64,000 nucleotides of DNA. Source: Massilia phosphatilytica (GTDB taxonomy: Bacteria; Pseudomonadota; Gammaproteobacteria; Burkholderiales; Burkholderiaceae_D). The stretch covers positions 62,001-126,000 of the forward strand of contig NZ_PUIP01000015.1 in assembly GCF_002968015.1 (NCBI RefSeq). Direction: 5' to 3'. The notes beneath the pieces are model-generated. The model was not told where the DNA came from. It did no database searches and saw only the letters and a program-made list of their open reading frames with translations. Positions 19,530 through 27,977 of the stretch are shown here, piece after piece. Both the position numbers and the translations under genes were made by a program. Positions within the stretch are counted from its first letter, which is position 1; every line of letters begins with the position of its first letter.

Positions 19530-20329
19530 TATGCCGGCAGCTTCAGGATCCAGTCGAGCAGCGGCCGGGCCGCGTCTTCCCAGTGCGGATCGAGCATCAG
19601 CGCATGCGCCAGCCGCGGCACGAGGTGCGGCGCGGCGCCGTAATAGGTGGCGGTGCCGCGCACGGCGTCGGGGCGGATGAAGCGGTCGTCCTGGCCGCCC
19701 AGCACGAACATGGGCGGCGACTGCCAGGGCATCGGCGCGAACGGCCGCCAGCCCTGCAGTTCGATGCCCACGTGGCGCGACTCGCCCTGCACGCGGCGCG
19801 CGAAGCGGGCATAGTCGGCGTCCGGCAGCTCGTCGGAAAACAAATGGCGGCGCATGATGTCCGGGTCGAGCGTGTGCGGTTCGGCGAAGCTCAGGCGCGC
19901 AAGCTGGTGGAACAGGTCGGGCGAGGACAGCATCATCTGCCACGCCGAGTACGCGAGGCCCCAGGGCGGCACGGACGCGAGCAGCGCGACGCCGGCCGCG
20001 TGGCCGCCGCTGCGGATCCAGTCCTGCACGACGGCGCCGCCGAGCGAGTGGCCGACGACGACGAGCGGTCCGTCGCCCAGCCGCGCGATGGCCGAGCGCA
20101 GGTCCTCCGTGTAGTCGGCCAGGCGCCAGTCGTTCAGCCGTTCACGCCCGCCGCTCCCGCCATGGCCGCGCAGGCTGAGCGCGTGGACTTCGAAGCCGGC
20201 GTCGGCGAACCAGGGCATGACATGCTCTTCCCACACCCAGGCGCCCACACAGATGCCATGGACCAGCAGCAGGCGCGGACGGTCCGGAAGGGGCTGCGCC
20301 GGGCGGCGCGTGATCAGTTCGAGTTCCAT
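19529..20329 (-). CDS. Alpha/beta hydrolase
   Basis: A 266-residue hydrolase. RLLLVHGICVGAWVWEEHVMPWF gives the oxyanion HG motif, VVVGHSLGGAVVQDW the nucleophile elbow (Ser near residue 97), FVLGGQDDRFI the acid Asp, and PRLAHALMLDPHWEDAARPLLDWI the catalytic His near the C terminus, so the triad is complete. The family includes esterases, lactonases and haloperoxidase-like enzymes; the substrate is not evident. Start MELELITRR at 20329 is where homology to the fold begins; upstream codons are arginine/cysteine-rich and non-native. Coupled to the GNAT gene by TAATG and divergent from the tautomerase gene. Confidence 0.86.
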   Translation of the reverse strand: MELELITRRPAQPLPDRPRLLLVHGICVGAWVWEEHVMPWFADAGFEVHALSLRGHGGSGGRERLNDWRLADYTEDLRSAIARLGDGPLVVVGHSLGGAVVQDWIRSGGHAAGVALLASVPPWGLAYSAWQMMLSSPDLFHQLARLSFAEPHTLDPDIMRRHLFSDELPDADYARFARRVQGESRHVGIELQGWRPFAPMPWQSPPMFVLGGQDDRFIRPDAVRGTATYYGAAPHLVPRLAHALMLDPHWEDAARPLLDWILKLPA

Positions 20330-20505
20330 GCGGTCGTCGTGAGTCGCTCTCGACTGTATGGTAGCGCAAACGGGGTGGGGTGAATATTGGATTGTTGAGC
20401 CAAGCCGAACAGACTTCGCCATTGCTCCGTATTTATCGCACCAGCGCGCATGCCGACAATGCCTGCATCGGCGACATCCGTCGCCATTCACGACAAGGAG
20501 AAATC

Positions 20506-20721
20506 ATGCCATTCGCAAACTTCAAATTTCCCGAAGGCGTCGTCGACGCGGCCCGCAAGGAAGAGATCATCCACCGGACGACGGCGATGTTCGTCGAGTA
20601 TTTCGGCGAGCAGGCCCGGCCCTATTCGATGGTGCTGGTGGAGGAGGTCGCCGACGGGGGCTGGGGCAGGGCGGACGAGACGCTGACCTTGGCCAAGATG
20701 GGACTGCCGAAGAAGGAATAG
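20506..20721 (+). CDS. 4-oxalocrotonate tautomerase family protein
   Basis: A 71-residue tautomerase. Removal of Met exposes the catalytic Pro (MPFANFKFP), and the body EEIIHRTTAMFVEYFGEQARPYSMVLVEEVADGGWGRADETLT fits the beta-alpha-beta fold of the superfamily, with EVADGGWGRAD in the place of the active-site beta-hairpin. Members interconvert enol and keto acids or act on small halogenated compounds. AAGGAG lies six bases before the ATG. The gene stands alone, divergent from the hydrolase/GNAT pair; ordinary 4-OT subunits are about 62 residues, so this is a slightly longer variant. Confidence 0.86.
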   Translation: MPFANFKFPEGVVDAARKEEIIHRTTAMFVEYFGEQARPYSMVLVEEVADGGWGRADETLTLAKMGLPKKE

Positions 20722-20789
20722 ACGCAAGGTTACAACGGTCCGCAAACCATATGATAGAAATGCGGCGAGTGTATTGATATACTGAAACA

Positions 20790-20812
20790 ATTCTTTGAGG
20801 AAAAGAATGTAA
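20790..20812 (+). promoter_or_regulatory. Hairpin with a start-stop mini-frame upstream of the pilin gene
   Basis: ATTCTTT (20790-20796) pairs with AAAGAAT (20802-20808) around a GAGGA loop. The loop resembles a Shine-Dalgarno and is followed after a few bases by ATG TAA (20807-20812), a start codon directly followed by a stop. The true pilin ATG at 20841 has no Shine-Dalgarno, so this element could affect ribosome loading. Confidence 0.3.
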
Positions 20813-20840
20813 CCGCCTTTCATCTCGACCCGCGCTTGCC

Positions 20841-21401
20841 ATGTACCGACATTCAACAGGAATTCGCACTCTTCATCCCGGCCGGACGCGGGGCTTCACG
20901 CTGATCGAACTGATCGTCGTGATCGTCATCCTCGGCGTCCTGTCCGCGGTCGCGTTGCCGAAATTCGCGGACCTCGGATCGGACGCCCGCAAGGCCTCGA
21001 TCCAGGCGCTCGCCGGCTCCGTCAACACGGGCATCCAGATGGTCCGGTCCCTCACCGCGCTCCGCGGCGCAGGCTCGCCGGCCGGCATCGTCAACCTCAC
21101 GTTCGTCGACATGGAGGGCACCCGGGTGCGGGTCTGGAGCGGCTATCCGGATCGCTGGTGCGACGGCGTCGGCGCGGTGTTGCAGGATGCGCCCGTCCCG
21201 ACCACCACCTGCTATCTCAACGCCACGCCAGTCGAGGGAAATGGCTATACGTTCTATGGCTACGGGAACGGCACCAAGATACCGAACGGCGACGCGGGCT
21301 GGCGTATCGAGGCCGCCCCGGACCCCAAGAATTGTTCCGTGCAGTACACCTACAACGGGACCGGCGTGCCCATCGTCAAGGTCAACAACAGCGGGTGTTG
21401 A
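20841..21401 (+). CDS. Type IV pilin-like (MSHA-type) prepilin
   Basis: A 186-residue prepilin. The 18-residue positively charged leader ends at Gly18, and mature FTLIELIVVIVILGVLSAVALPKFADLGSDARKASI has Glu at +5 (Glu23), the signature for prepilin peptidase cleavage and pilus assembly. The body resembles MSHA pilins (SIQALAGSVNTGIQMVRSLTALRGA) and has four cysteines, two toward the C terminus (NCSVQY and the final C), likely a disulfide-bounded D region. No assembly ATPase, platform or peptidase is nearby, so it relies on machinery encoded elsewhere. The start has no Shine-Dalgarno but no other in-frame start exists upstream. Confidence 0.84.
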   Translation: MYRHSTGIRTLHPGRTRGFTLIELIVVIVILGVLSAVALPKFADLGSDARKASIQALAGSVNTGIQMVRSLTALRGAGSPAGIVNLTFVDMEGTRVRVWSGYPDRWCDGVGAVLQDAPVPTTTCYLNATPVEGNGYTFYGYGNGTKIPNGDAGWRIEAAPDPKNCSVQYTYNGTGVPIVKVNNSGC

Positions 21402-21507
21402 TGCAGGGGAAGCCTGACGCCGCTTGATTGCGGCTGCAATGCATTGGCGCGCCACTTCGGCGTGCTTTTCGGTAGCATGGGGTGCCCATACCAACGATTC
21501 AAAGTCG

Positions 21508-24075
21508 ATGGAGACCCACCCCTTATCCGCCGCGTCCTGCGTCGACGACGTGCTCATCACGGCGGAACTGGAGCGACGTCCGCGCCGGGCGCCGGATCAC
21601 GCGGCGGAGAACCGCGCGATGGCCGCGCTCGCCCGCCAATTGGCCGCCGATCCGCACGGCGTCCCCCAGAAACTGGCCGAACTGGTGCTCGAATTGTGCG
21701 ACGCCGGATCGGCCGGCATCAGCCTGCTCGAGGAACAGGACGGGGACCGCTGCTTCCGCTGGCACGCGGCGGCCGGGCTGTTCGCGGACCACCTGGGCGG
21801 CACGATCGATTTCGGCCGGAGCCCGTGCGGTGTCGTAGTCGACCGCAATCAAACCGTGCTCATGCGGTACGGGGAACGCTGTTTCGAGGCGATGGTCGGT
21901 TTCGAGCCGCCGATGATCGAGACCCTGCTCGTGCCGTGGGCCGCCGAGGGGCGGGCACTGGGCACCGTGTGGGTGATCAGCCACCGGACCGACCGCGAGT
22001 TCGATGGCGAGGATGCGCGCGTGCTGCGCAACCTGGCCGATTTCGCGGCCGCCGCGTACCAGGCCATCGTCACGCTCGAGGAGTCGGCCGAGACCCGGCG
22101 CGAACTGGCGCAGGCCGCCGAGGAACGCACGTGCGTGCTGGCGGGGCACAACCGCATGCTCGAACACGAGATCGCGCAGCGCCGCCAGGCCGACGACGCG
22201 CTGCGCGCCAGCGAGCAGCGCTATCGCGACCTGATCGGCGCGATCCCGGCCGGCGTCGTCGCCTGCGATGCGGCGGGGACGGTCGTGTTCCACAACGCCT
22301 GCGCCGACGCGTTGTGCGGCGGCCCGCCCGGGGAGGCGCCCGCGTGCTGGGGGCCGGAAGCGTGCGCGACGAACGGCCACCGGCTGGAAAACTTCACGGC
22401 ACCGCTGCGCGAAGTGCTGGCCAGGGGCGAGCCCGTCGTCGACCGCGAACTGACGATCGACCGGCCGGACGGCAGCCGCATCGACGTCCTGCTCAACATC
22501 ACGCCGCTGCGCGACCATGCGGGCGATATCGCCGGCGCCGTCAACATCGTGCAGGACATCACGGCGCGCAAGCGCGTCGAGGACGAGCTGCGGGCCTCGG
22601 AGCAGCGCTTCCGCACGCTGGCCAACACGGTGCCCGTGCTGATCTGGCAGAACGACGAAGAAGGCCGCAACGTGTTCGTCAACCGGTACTACCTCGATTT
22701 CACGGGCAAGACCTTCGAGAACGTGATGGGCGTGCGCTGGCACGAGCTGGTGCACCCGGACGATGCGCCCGCGTACATCGCCGACTACATGGATGCGGTG
22801 CGCACGCGCCGGCCCTGGCGCAACCTCGACCGCCTGCTGCGCCGCGACGGCCAGTGGCGCTGGTTCGACAATTACGCGCAACCGCTGTTCGCGCCGGATG
22901 GCAGCTACGCGGGCCACGTCGGCGCCTCGCTCGACATCACGGACGCCGTGCTGGCCGAACAGGCGCTGAAGGAAACGGACCGCCGCAAGGACGAATTCCT
23001 GGCCGTGCTGGCGCACGAGCTGCGCAACCCGCTCGCGCCGATCAGCAACGCCGTGCACCTGCTGCGCCATCCGGACGGGCGCCGCCGCGCCGACCGCCTC
23101 GTCGAGATGCTGGGCCGCCAGGTGCGCCAGATGATCAAGCTCGTCGACGACCTGCTCGAGATCTCGCGCATCACGCGCGACAAGATCGAGCTGCACCGCC
23201 AGCCGCTGCTGCTGGCCGACGTCGTGCACGGCGCCGTGGAGACGAGCCGGCCGCTGATCGACCAGCACCACCACCACCTGGACGTCCACTTGCCCGATGA
23301 GCCGCTGACCCTGAACGCCGACAGCGTGCGCCTCACGCAGGTGCTCGCGAACCTGCTGAACAACGCGGCCAAGTACACGGACCAGGGCGGACATATCGAG
23401 CTCGATGCGCGGCGCACGGGTGCCGAGGTCGAGATCGCGGTGCGCGACGATGGCATCGGCATCCCGGCCGGCCACCTGCCCGAGGTGTTCGACATGTTCA
23501 CGCAGGCGCACCGCGCGGCCGGGCGCGGGCAGGGCGGGCTCGGGATCGGTCTCGCCATGGTCCGCAGCCTCGTGCAGATGCATGGCGGGACCGTGGAAGC
23601 GAAGAGTGCCGGCACCGGGTTGGGCAGCGAATTCGTCGTGCGCCTGCCGCTCGCCGAACCGCCCGGCGCCACGCACGACGGCACCGCCGCGGGGGCCGGC
23701 GCGGCGCCGCTGGCGGGACAGCGCATCCTCGTCGTGGACGACAACCAGGATGCCGCCGACACGCTCGCGATGCTGCTCGACGCGGACGGCGCCCAGGCGC
23801 GCGCGGTGTACGACGGCCCGTCCGCGCTGGCCGCGTTGCCGGTCCTGCGGCCGCACACGGTGCTGCTCGACCTGGGCATGCCGGACATGGACGGCCTCGA
23901 AGTGGCGCGCCGCATCCGTGCCGATCCGACCCAGGCCGGCGTGCGCATCGTCGCGCTGACGGGTTGGGGGCAGGAGAGTGACCGCGAACGCACGCGCGGG
24001 GCCGGGTTCGATTTCCACCTCACCAAGCCGGTCGACCTGGACGTGTTGCACGCCTGGCTCGGCACCCGCCATTGA
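21508..24075 (+). CDS. Hybrid histidine kinase (GAF-PAS-PAS-HisKA-HATPase-REC)
   Basis: An 855-residue cytoplasmic kinase without membrane segments. Order: conserved N-terminal segment (DDVLITAELERRPRRAPDH), GAF (about 35-190), coiled coil, PAS (235-355), PAS (365-485), HisKA with His503 (VLAHELRNPLAP), HATPase (NLLNNAAKYT, DDGIGIP, GLGIGLAMV) and a C-terminal receiver with Asp788 (TVLLDLGMPDMDG). A phosphorelay to an HPt protein encoded elsewhere is expected. It is a paralogue of the kinase at 28.8-32.4 kb, sharing the N-terminal segment, GAF, kinase core and receiver. ATG at 21508 begins the homologous part. It ends exactly where the convergent LysR gene ends (shared TGATCA). Confidence 0.9.
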   Translation: METHPLSAASCVDDVLITAELERRPRRAPDHAAENRAMAALARQLAADPHGVPQKLAELVLELCDAGSAGISLLEEQDGDRCFRWHAAAGLFADHLGGTIDFGRSPCGVVVDRNQTVLMRYGERCFEAMVGFEPPMIETLLVPWAAEGRALGTVWVISHRTDREFDGEDARVLRNLADFAAAAYQAIVTLEESAETRRELAQAAEERTCVLAGHNRMLEHEIAQRRQADDALRASEQRYRDLIGAIPAGVVACDAAGTVVFHNACADALCGGPPGEAPACWGPEACATNGHRLENFTAPLREVLARGEPVVDRELTIDRPDGSRIDVLLNITPLRDHAGDIAGAVNIVQDITARKRVEDELRASEQRFRTLANTVPVLIWQNDEEGRNVFVNRYYLDFTGKTFENVMGVRWHELVHPDDAPAYIADYMDAVRTRRPWRNLDRLLRRDGQWRWFDNYAQPLFAPDGSYAGHVGASLDITDAVLAEQALKETDRRKDEFLAVLAHELRNPLAPISNAVHLLRHPDGRRRADRLVEMLGRQVRQMIKLVDDLLEISRITRDKIELHRQPLLLADVVHGAVETSRPLIDQHHHHLDVHLPDEPLTLNADSVRLTQVLANLLNNAAKYTDQGGHIELDARRTGAEVEIAVRDDGIGIPAGHLPEVFDMFTQAHRAAGRGQGGLGIGLAMVRSLVQMHGGTVEAKSAGTGLGSEFVVRLPLAEPPGATHDGTAAGAGAAPLAGQRILVVDDNQDAADTLAMLLDADGAQARAVYDGPSALAALPVLRPHTVLLDLGMPDMDGLEVARRIRADPTQAGVRIVALTGWGQESDRERTRGAGFDFHLTKPVDLDVLHAWLGTRH

Positions 24076-25023
24076 TCAAGCAAAATAGGCCGTGTCGGCC
24101 GCCACGCGCGGCACGATGTGCGCATCGACCCAGTCCAGCCACGCCCGCGTGCGCGCATCCATGAAGTGGCGCGACGGCAGCAGCGCATAGACGCCAATGT
24201 CGGGCGAACGCCACGCCGGCAGGATCCGCACGAGGCGTCCCGCGCGCACGGCGTCGATCACCGAAAACAGGGGCAGCAGCGTGATGCCGGCGCCGCGCAG
24301 CGCCACGTCCACGATCAGGTCCGGCGTGTCCGCCACCACCTGGCCGCGCGGCGCCAGCGTGAACGCCGCGCCATCCCTGGGCGTGTCCGCGACGAGGCGC
24401 CAGTCCGGGCCGACGGAGGGATTGGCCAGGCGCAGGCACGCGTGCGCGCGCAGGTCGTCCGGCGTCGCCGGCGTGCCGTGGCGGGCGAGGTAGGCCGGCG
24501 CGGCGCACAGGACGGCGAACGTGGTGCCGAGCCGGCGCGCCACCATGCCTGAATCGACGAGGGCTTCGGCCAGGTACAGGCTCACGTCGGCGCCGCGCGC
24601 CAGCAGGTCCGGCACGTATTGCGACGTCGAGTATTCCACCGTCAGGTCGGGATACGCGGCGCAGAAGTCCGCCAGCACGGGCGCCACGTAGTGCTGGCCG
24701 AAGTTCGTCATGCACTGCACGCGCAGGCGTCCGCGCGGCCGCGCGCCGGCCCCACGCGCCTGCGCCTCCGCTTCCTCGACGAGGGCGAGCAGCTCGCGGC
24801 AGCGTTCCGCGTAGGCGGCACCGCTGTCCGTCAGCGCGTGCCTGCGCGTCGTGCGTTGTAAGAGCTTGGTGCCGAGGCGCCGCTCCAGGTCGGCCACGAG
24901 GCGCGAGACCTGGGCCGTCGTCAGGTCCATCTGCTCGGCGGCCAGGGTAAAACTGCCGCTGTCGATCGTGCGCAGGAAGGCCTGCATGGCCCAGACGAGG
25001 CCGGCGTCGAGGTGGTTGCGCAT
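24076..25023 (-). CDS. LysR family transcriptional regulator
   Basis: A 315-residue regulator. Residues 8-67 form the winged helix (MQAFLRTIDSGSFTLAAEQMDLTTAQVSRLVADLERRLGTKLLQRTTRR); the remainder is a periplasmic-binding-like effector domain beginning RGRLRVQCMTNFGQHYVAPVLADF. It resembles the CrgA/AaeR-type LysR group. It is divergent from the EamA transporter gene with about 100 bases between the starts, the standard arrangement for a LysR protein controlling its neighbour; a 12-bp palindrome lies next to its start. The stop abuts the stop of the hybrid kinase gene with no gap. Inducer unknown. Confidence 0.9.
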   Translation of the reverse strand: MRNHLDAGLVWAMQAFLRTIDSGSFTLAAEQMDLTTAQVSRLVADLERRLGTKLLQRTTRRHALTDSGAAYAERCRELLALVEEAEAQARGAGARPRGRLRVQCMTNFGQHYVAPVLADFCAAYPDLTVEYSTSQYVPDLLARGADVSLYLAEALVDSGMVARRLGTTFAVLCAAPAYLARHGTPATPDDLRAHACLRLANPSVGPDWRLVADTPRDGAAFTLAPRGQVVADTPDLIVDVALRGAGITLLPLFSVIDAVRAGRLVRILPAWRSPDIGVYALLPSRHFMDARTRAWLDWVDAHIVPRVAADTAYFA

Positions 25024-25035
25024 GGTTTTATTACG

Positions 25036-25047
25036 TTTTACGTAAAA
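25036..25047. promoter_or_regulatory. Palindrome in the LysR/EamA divergent promoter region
   Basis: TTTTACGTAAAA is a perfect 12-bp palindrome 13 bases from the LysR start. LysR proteins bind interrupted inverted repeats near their own promoter, so this could be the recognition site; the surrounding region is strikingly A/T-rich. Confidence 0.4.
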
Positions 25048-25123
25048 GTCATTTTCATTTTCAAGGATTGTTGCATGAGGCGTGCGTGGCCACAATCGGA
25101 ACATGCCATCCGAGGAGACTGTC

Positions 25124-26077
25124 ATGGACCGCACCGCCGTCGCCGTCACACCCGCCGCTTCGTGGCGCTGGGTCCTGCTGGCCATACCGCCGCTGCTGTG
25201 GGCGGGGAACTTCGTGGCCGGCCGCGCCGTGCGCGACGCCGTGCCGCCGATGACGCTGGCGTTCGCGCGCCACCTGCTCGCGTTCCTCGTGCTGCTGCCG
25301 TTCGCGTGGCCGCGCTTGCGCGCGGATGCGGGGACGTTGTGGCGCCACCGCGGCGTCATCGCGCGCACGGCGCTGGCGGGCATGGCCGGCTTCAACCTGC
25401 TCGTGTACGCGGCGCTGCACACGACGACCGCCACCAACGTGCTGCTGCTGAACGCCGCGATCCCCGTGCTGATCGTGCTGTTCGGCGCCATGCTGGGCCG
25501 CGGCGCGCCGACCCGGCACCAGGTCGCGGGCATGCTGCTGTCCTGCGCCGGTGTCCTGCTCATCATCGGCCACGGCGATCCGGCGCGCATCGCGCAGCTG
25601 CGCTTCGCGCGCGGCGACCTGCTCGCGTTCGCGGCGATGGGCGGCTTCGCACTGTATTCGCTGTGGCTGCGCGACCTGCCGGCCGGCGTCGACCGCATCG
25701 GTGTGCTGGGCGCGCAACTGGGCGTGGCGACCGCCGGCCTGCTGCCGTTCGCCGCGTGGGAGTGGGCGCGTGGAGCGCAAGCGCATGCCGGCCCGGCCGC
25801 GCTTGGGGCCGTGCTTTACGTCGCGCTGGGGGCGTCATTGCTGGCACCGCTGCTGTACATGGCCGGCGTGGCGCGCGTGGGCGCGGCGCGGGCCGGGCTG
25901 TTCCTGCACCTGATCCCCGTGTTCGGCGCGCTGCTGGCGGCGGGGCTGCTGGGCGAGGCGCTGCACGCGTACCACGCGCTCGGCATCGCCGTCATCGCGG
26001 CCGGGTTGCTGGTGTCGAATCGAACCAGCCAGGTGCCACGGCCGTGCGCTCAGGCCGCGAACTGCGGCGCCTGCTGA
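25124..26077 (+). CDS. EamA-type (DMT) transporter
   Basis: A 317-residue inner-membrane exporter of the drug/metabolite transporter superfamily with ten hydrophobic segments in two repeated EamA halves (about 15-145 and 165-300). Characteristic pieces are LLWAGNFVAGRAVRDAVPPMTLAFARHLLA, TTTATNVLLLNAAIPVLIVLFGAMLGRG and the second-half ASLLAPLLYMAGVARVGAARAGLFLHLIPVFGALLA. Substrates of relatives include amino acids and other metabolites. The start at 25124 has GAGGAG seven bases upstream; an in-frame ATG at 25103 is less suited. Divergent LysR is the likely regulator. The 3' end overlaps the convergent GlxA-type gene by 28 bases. Confidence 0.87.
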   Translation: MDRTAVAVTPAASWRWVLLAIPPLLWAGNFVAGRAVRDAVPPMTLAFARHLLAFLVLLPFAWPRLRADAGTLWRHRGVIARTALAGMAGFNLLVYAALHTTTATNVLLLNAAIPVLIVLFGAMLGRGAPTRHQVAGMLLSCAGVLLIIGHGDPARIAQLRFARGDLLAFAAMGGFALYSLWLRDLPAGVDRIGVLGAQLGVATAGLLPFAAWEWARGAQAHAGPAALGAVLYVALGASLLAPLLYMAGVARVGAARAGLFLHLIPVFGALLAAGLLGEALHAYHALGIAVIAAGLLVSNRTSQVPRPCAQAANCGAC

Positions 26078-27042
26078 CGGAACGCTTTGCGGTAGGCGGC
26101 GGGCGACGTCTGCAGCGCGGCGCGGAAGTGCTGGCGCAGCGACAGCGCGGAGCCGAAGCCCGCCTCCTGTGCCACCACCTCGACGGCCGCATCGGAAGTC
26201 TCCAGCATCCAGCGCGCGTGCGCCAGCCGCTGGGCCAGCAGCCATTGCTTGAACGACGCGCCCGTCGCCTGGCGGAAGTGGCGCGTGAAGTTACGCCGGC
26301 TCATGGCGGCGCGTTGCGCCAGGTCGTCGATGGCATGGTCCTCGCCCAGGTGCCGCGTCACCCAGTCCAGCACGGCGGACAGGCGGCCGTCGCTGGGCGA
26401 CACGGGCAGCGGCCGTTCGATGAACTGCGCCTGGCCCCCTTGCCGGTGCGGCGCCACGACGAGCATGCGCGCGACGTGGTTGGCCGCGTCCGCGCCGCAC
26501 AGCCGGCGCATCAGGTGCAGGCAGCAGTCGATGCCGGCCGCCACGCCGGCGGACGTCAGCACGTCGCCATCGTCCACGTACAGCACGTCCGGATCGACTT
26601 TCACGCGCGGGTGGCGGCGCGCCAGTTCGGCCGCGAGCGCCCAGTGCGTGGCGACCGTGCGGCCATCCAGCAGGCCCGCCTCGGCCACCGGGAAGGCACC
26701 GAGGCACAGCGCGACGATGCAGGCGCCGCGCGCATGTGCCCTGCGCAGCGCGTCCAGCAGCGCGGGCGGGGCGGGGCGGCAATCGTCGTACCAGGCGGGC
26801 ATCACGACGATGTCGGCGTCGTCGAGCGCTTCCAGGCCATGACCCGGCACGATGCCAAAGCCGGCGCTCGTGGCCAGCGGTGCTTCCGAACCGGCGCCGC
26901 ACACGGTCAGCTCGAAGCGGGAACGGGCATCCGCGCCGGGACGGCCGCTGAACACGAGGCAGGGCACGGACAGGTGGAAGGGCGTCATGCCGTCGAAGGC
27001 GATGACGGCCACGCGGTACGTGGAGGGGTGGGTTCGGGTCAT
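26050..27042 (-). CDS. GlxA-type regulator (DJ-1/PfpI domain plus AraC HTH)
   Basis: A 330-residue regulator. Residues 8-190 are a DJ-1/PfpI-like amidotransferase fold (YRVAVIAFDGMTPFHLSVPCLVF, then the nucleophile-elbow-like ALCLGAF with Cys113, then GRTVATHWALAAEL and TSAGVAAGIDCCLHLM). Residues 225-322 are the AraC DNA-binding part with two helix-turn-helix motifs (DDLAQRAAMSRRNFTRHFRQATGASFKQWL and VEVVAQEAGFGSALSLRQHFRAALQTSPAAYR). This matches the FtrA/GlxA/GbdR group, which usually senses metabolites without being an enzyme. It is divergent from the metallo-hydrolase gene 91 bases away, its most likely target. Confidence 0.9.
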   Translation of the reverse strand: MTRTHPSTYRVAVIAFDGMTPFHLSVPCLVFSGRPGADARSRFELTVCGAGSEAPLATSAGFGIVPGHGLEALDDADIVVMPAWYDDCRPAPPALLDALRRAHARGACIVALCLGAFPVAEAGLLDGRTVATHWALAAELARRHPRVKVDPDVLYVDDGDVLTSAGVAAGIDCCLHLMRRLCGADAANHVARMLVVAPHRQGGQAQFIERPLPVSPSDGRLSAVLDWVTRHLGEDHAIDDLAQRAAMSRRNFTRHFRQATGASFKQWLLAQRLAHARWMLETSDAAVEVVAQEAGFGSALSLRQHFRAALQTSPAAYRKAFRQQAPQFAA

Positions 27043-27133
27043 GGCCCGATTATATCGAAGGATGTCCTGCGGGCCACTGTCCGGGGCGCGGCCGCGCCGC
27101 GACAATGGCGTCACACAACCAAGGAGAGACACC

Positions 27134-27934
27134 ATGCAAGTGACCCAGATCCGCAACGCCACCCTGCTCATCGACTACGCCGGCAAGACTTTCCTCGTCG
27201 ATCCGCTGCTGGCCGACCGGGGCGCCTACCCCGGCTTTGCCGGCACGGCCAACAGCCACCTGGCCAATCCGCTCGTCGACCTGCCGGTGCCTCTGGCGAC
27301 GCTGTTCGACGTGGATGCCGTGCTCGTCACGCACCTGCACGCCGACCATTGGGACGAGGCCGCACGCCGCAAGCTGCCGCGCGACCTGCCGGTGTTCGCG
27401 CAGAACGAGACGGATGCGCTGGCCATCCGCGCCGACGGCTTCACGGACGTGCGGACACTTAACGCGCAAGGCGATACGGTGTTCGACGGCATCCGGATCG
27501 CCCAGACGAGAGGGCAGCACGGCAGCGACACCGTGATGGCGGCGATCGGCGCGCGCATGGGCGAAGTGAGCGGCCTCGTGCTGCGCCATCCGGACGAGCC
27601 CACGCTGTACATCGCCGGCGACACCGTGTGGAACGTGCACGTGGCCGCGGCGCTGGAGACGTACGCGCCGGACGTCGTCGTGCTGAATTGCGGCGATGCG
27701 CAGGTGCCGGGCCTGGGCCCCATCATCATGGACCTGGACGACGTGGCCAGCGTGGTGCGGGCGGCGCCGCGGGCGACCATCGTCGCGAGCCACCTGGAAG
27801 CCGTGAACCACTGCATGCTGTCGCGGGCCGAGCTGCGGGCCTGGGTGGACGCGCAGGGCCTCGTGGCACGGGTGCGCGTGCCCGACGATGGCGAGGCGTG
27901 CGTATTTACCCAACCCGGCACGGGTTCGATGTAG
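27134..27934 (+). CDS. Metallo-beta-lactamase fold hydrolase (UlaG-like)
   Basis: A 266-residue metal-dependent hydrolase. The metal motif is THLHADHWD (His67, His69, Asp71, His72); further ligands are in TRGQHGSD, YIAGDTVW (Asp) and IVASHLEAVNH. The N-terminal strand pair VTQIRNATLLIDYAGKTFLVDPLL is typical of the UlaG/RomA/YfiQ group, whose members open lactones or cut phosphodiesters. The substrate cannot be inferred. AAGGAGA precedes the ATG. Divergent from the GlxA-type regulator, which probably controls it; the following phosphatase gene starts 43 bases downstream and may be co-transcribed. Confidence 0.87.
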   Translation: MQVTQIRNATLLIDYAGKTFLVDPLLADRGAYPGFAGTANSHLANPLVDLPVPLATLFDVDAVLVTHLHADHWDEAARRKLPRDLPVFAQNETDALAIRADGFTDVRTLNAQGDTVFDGIRIAQTRGQHGSDTVMAAIGARMGEVSGLVLRHPDEPTLYIAGDTVWNVHVAAALETYAPDVVVLNCGDAQVPGLGPIIMDLDDVASVVRAAPRATIVASHLEAVNHCMLSRAELRAWVDAQGLVARVRVPDDGEACVFTQPGTGSM

Positions 27935-27977
27935 TATGCGGAAGGCGGCACCGTGCCGTCTTCCTGCGAGATAGCCG

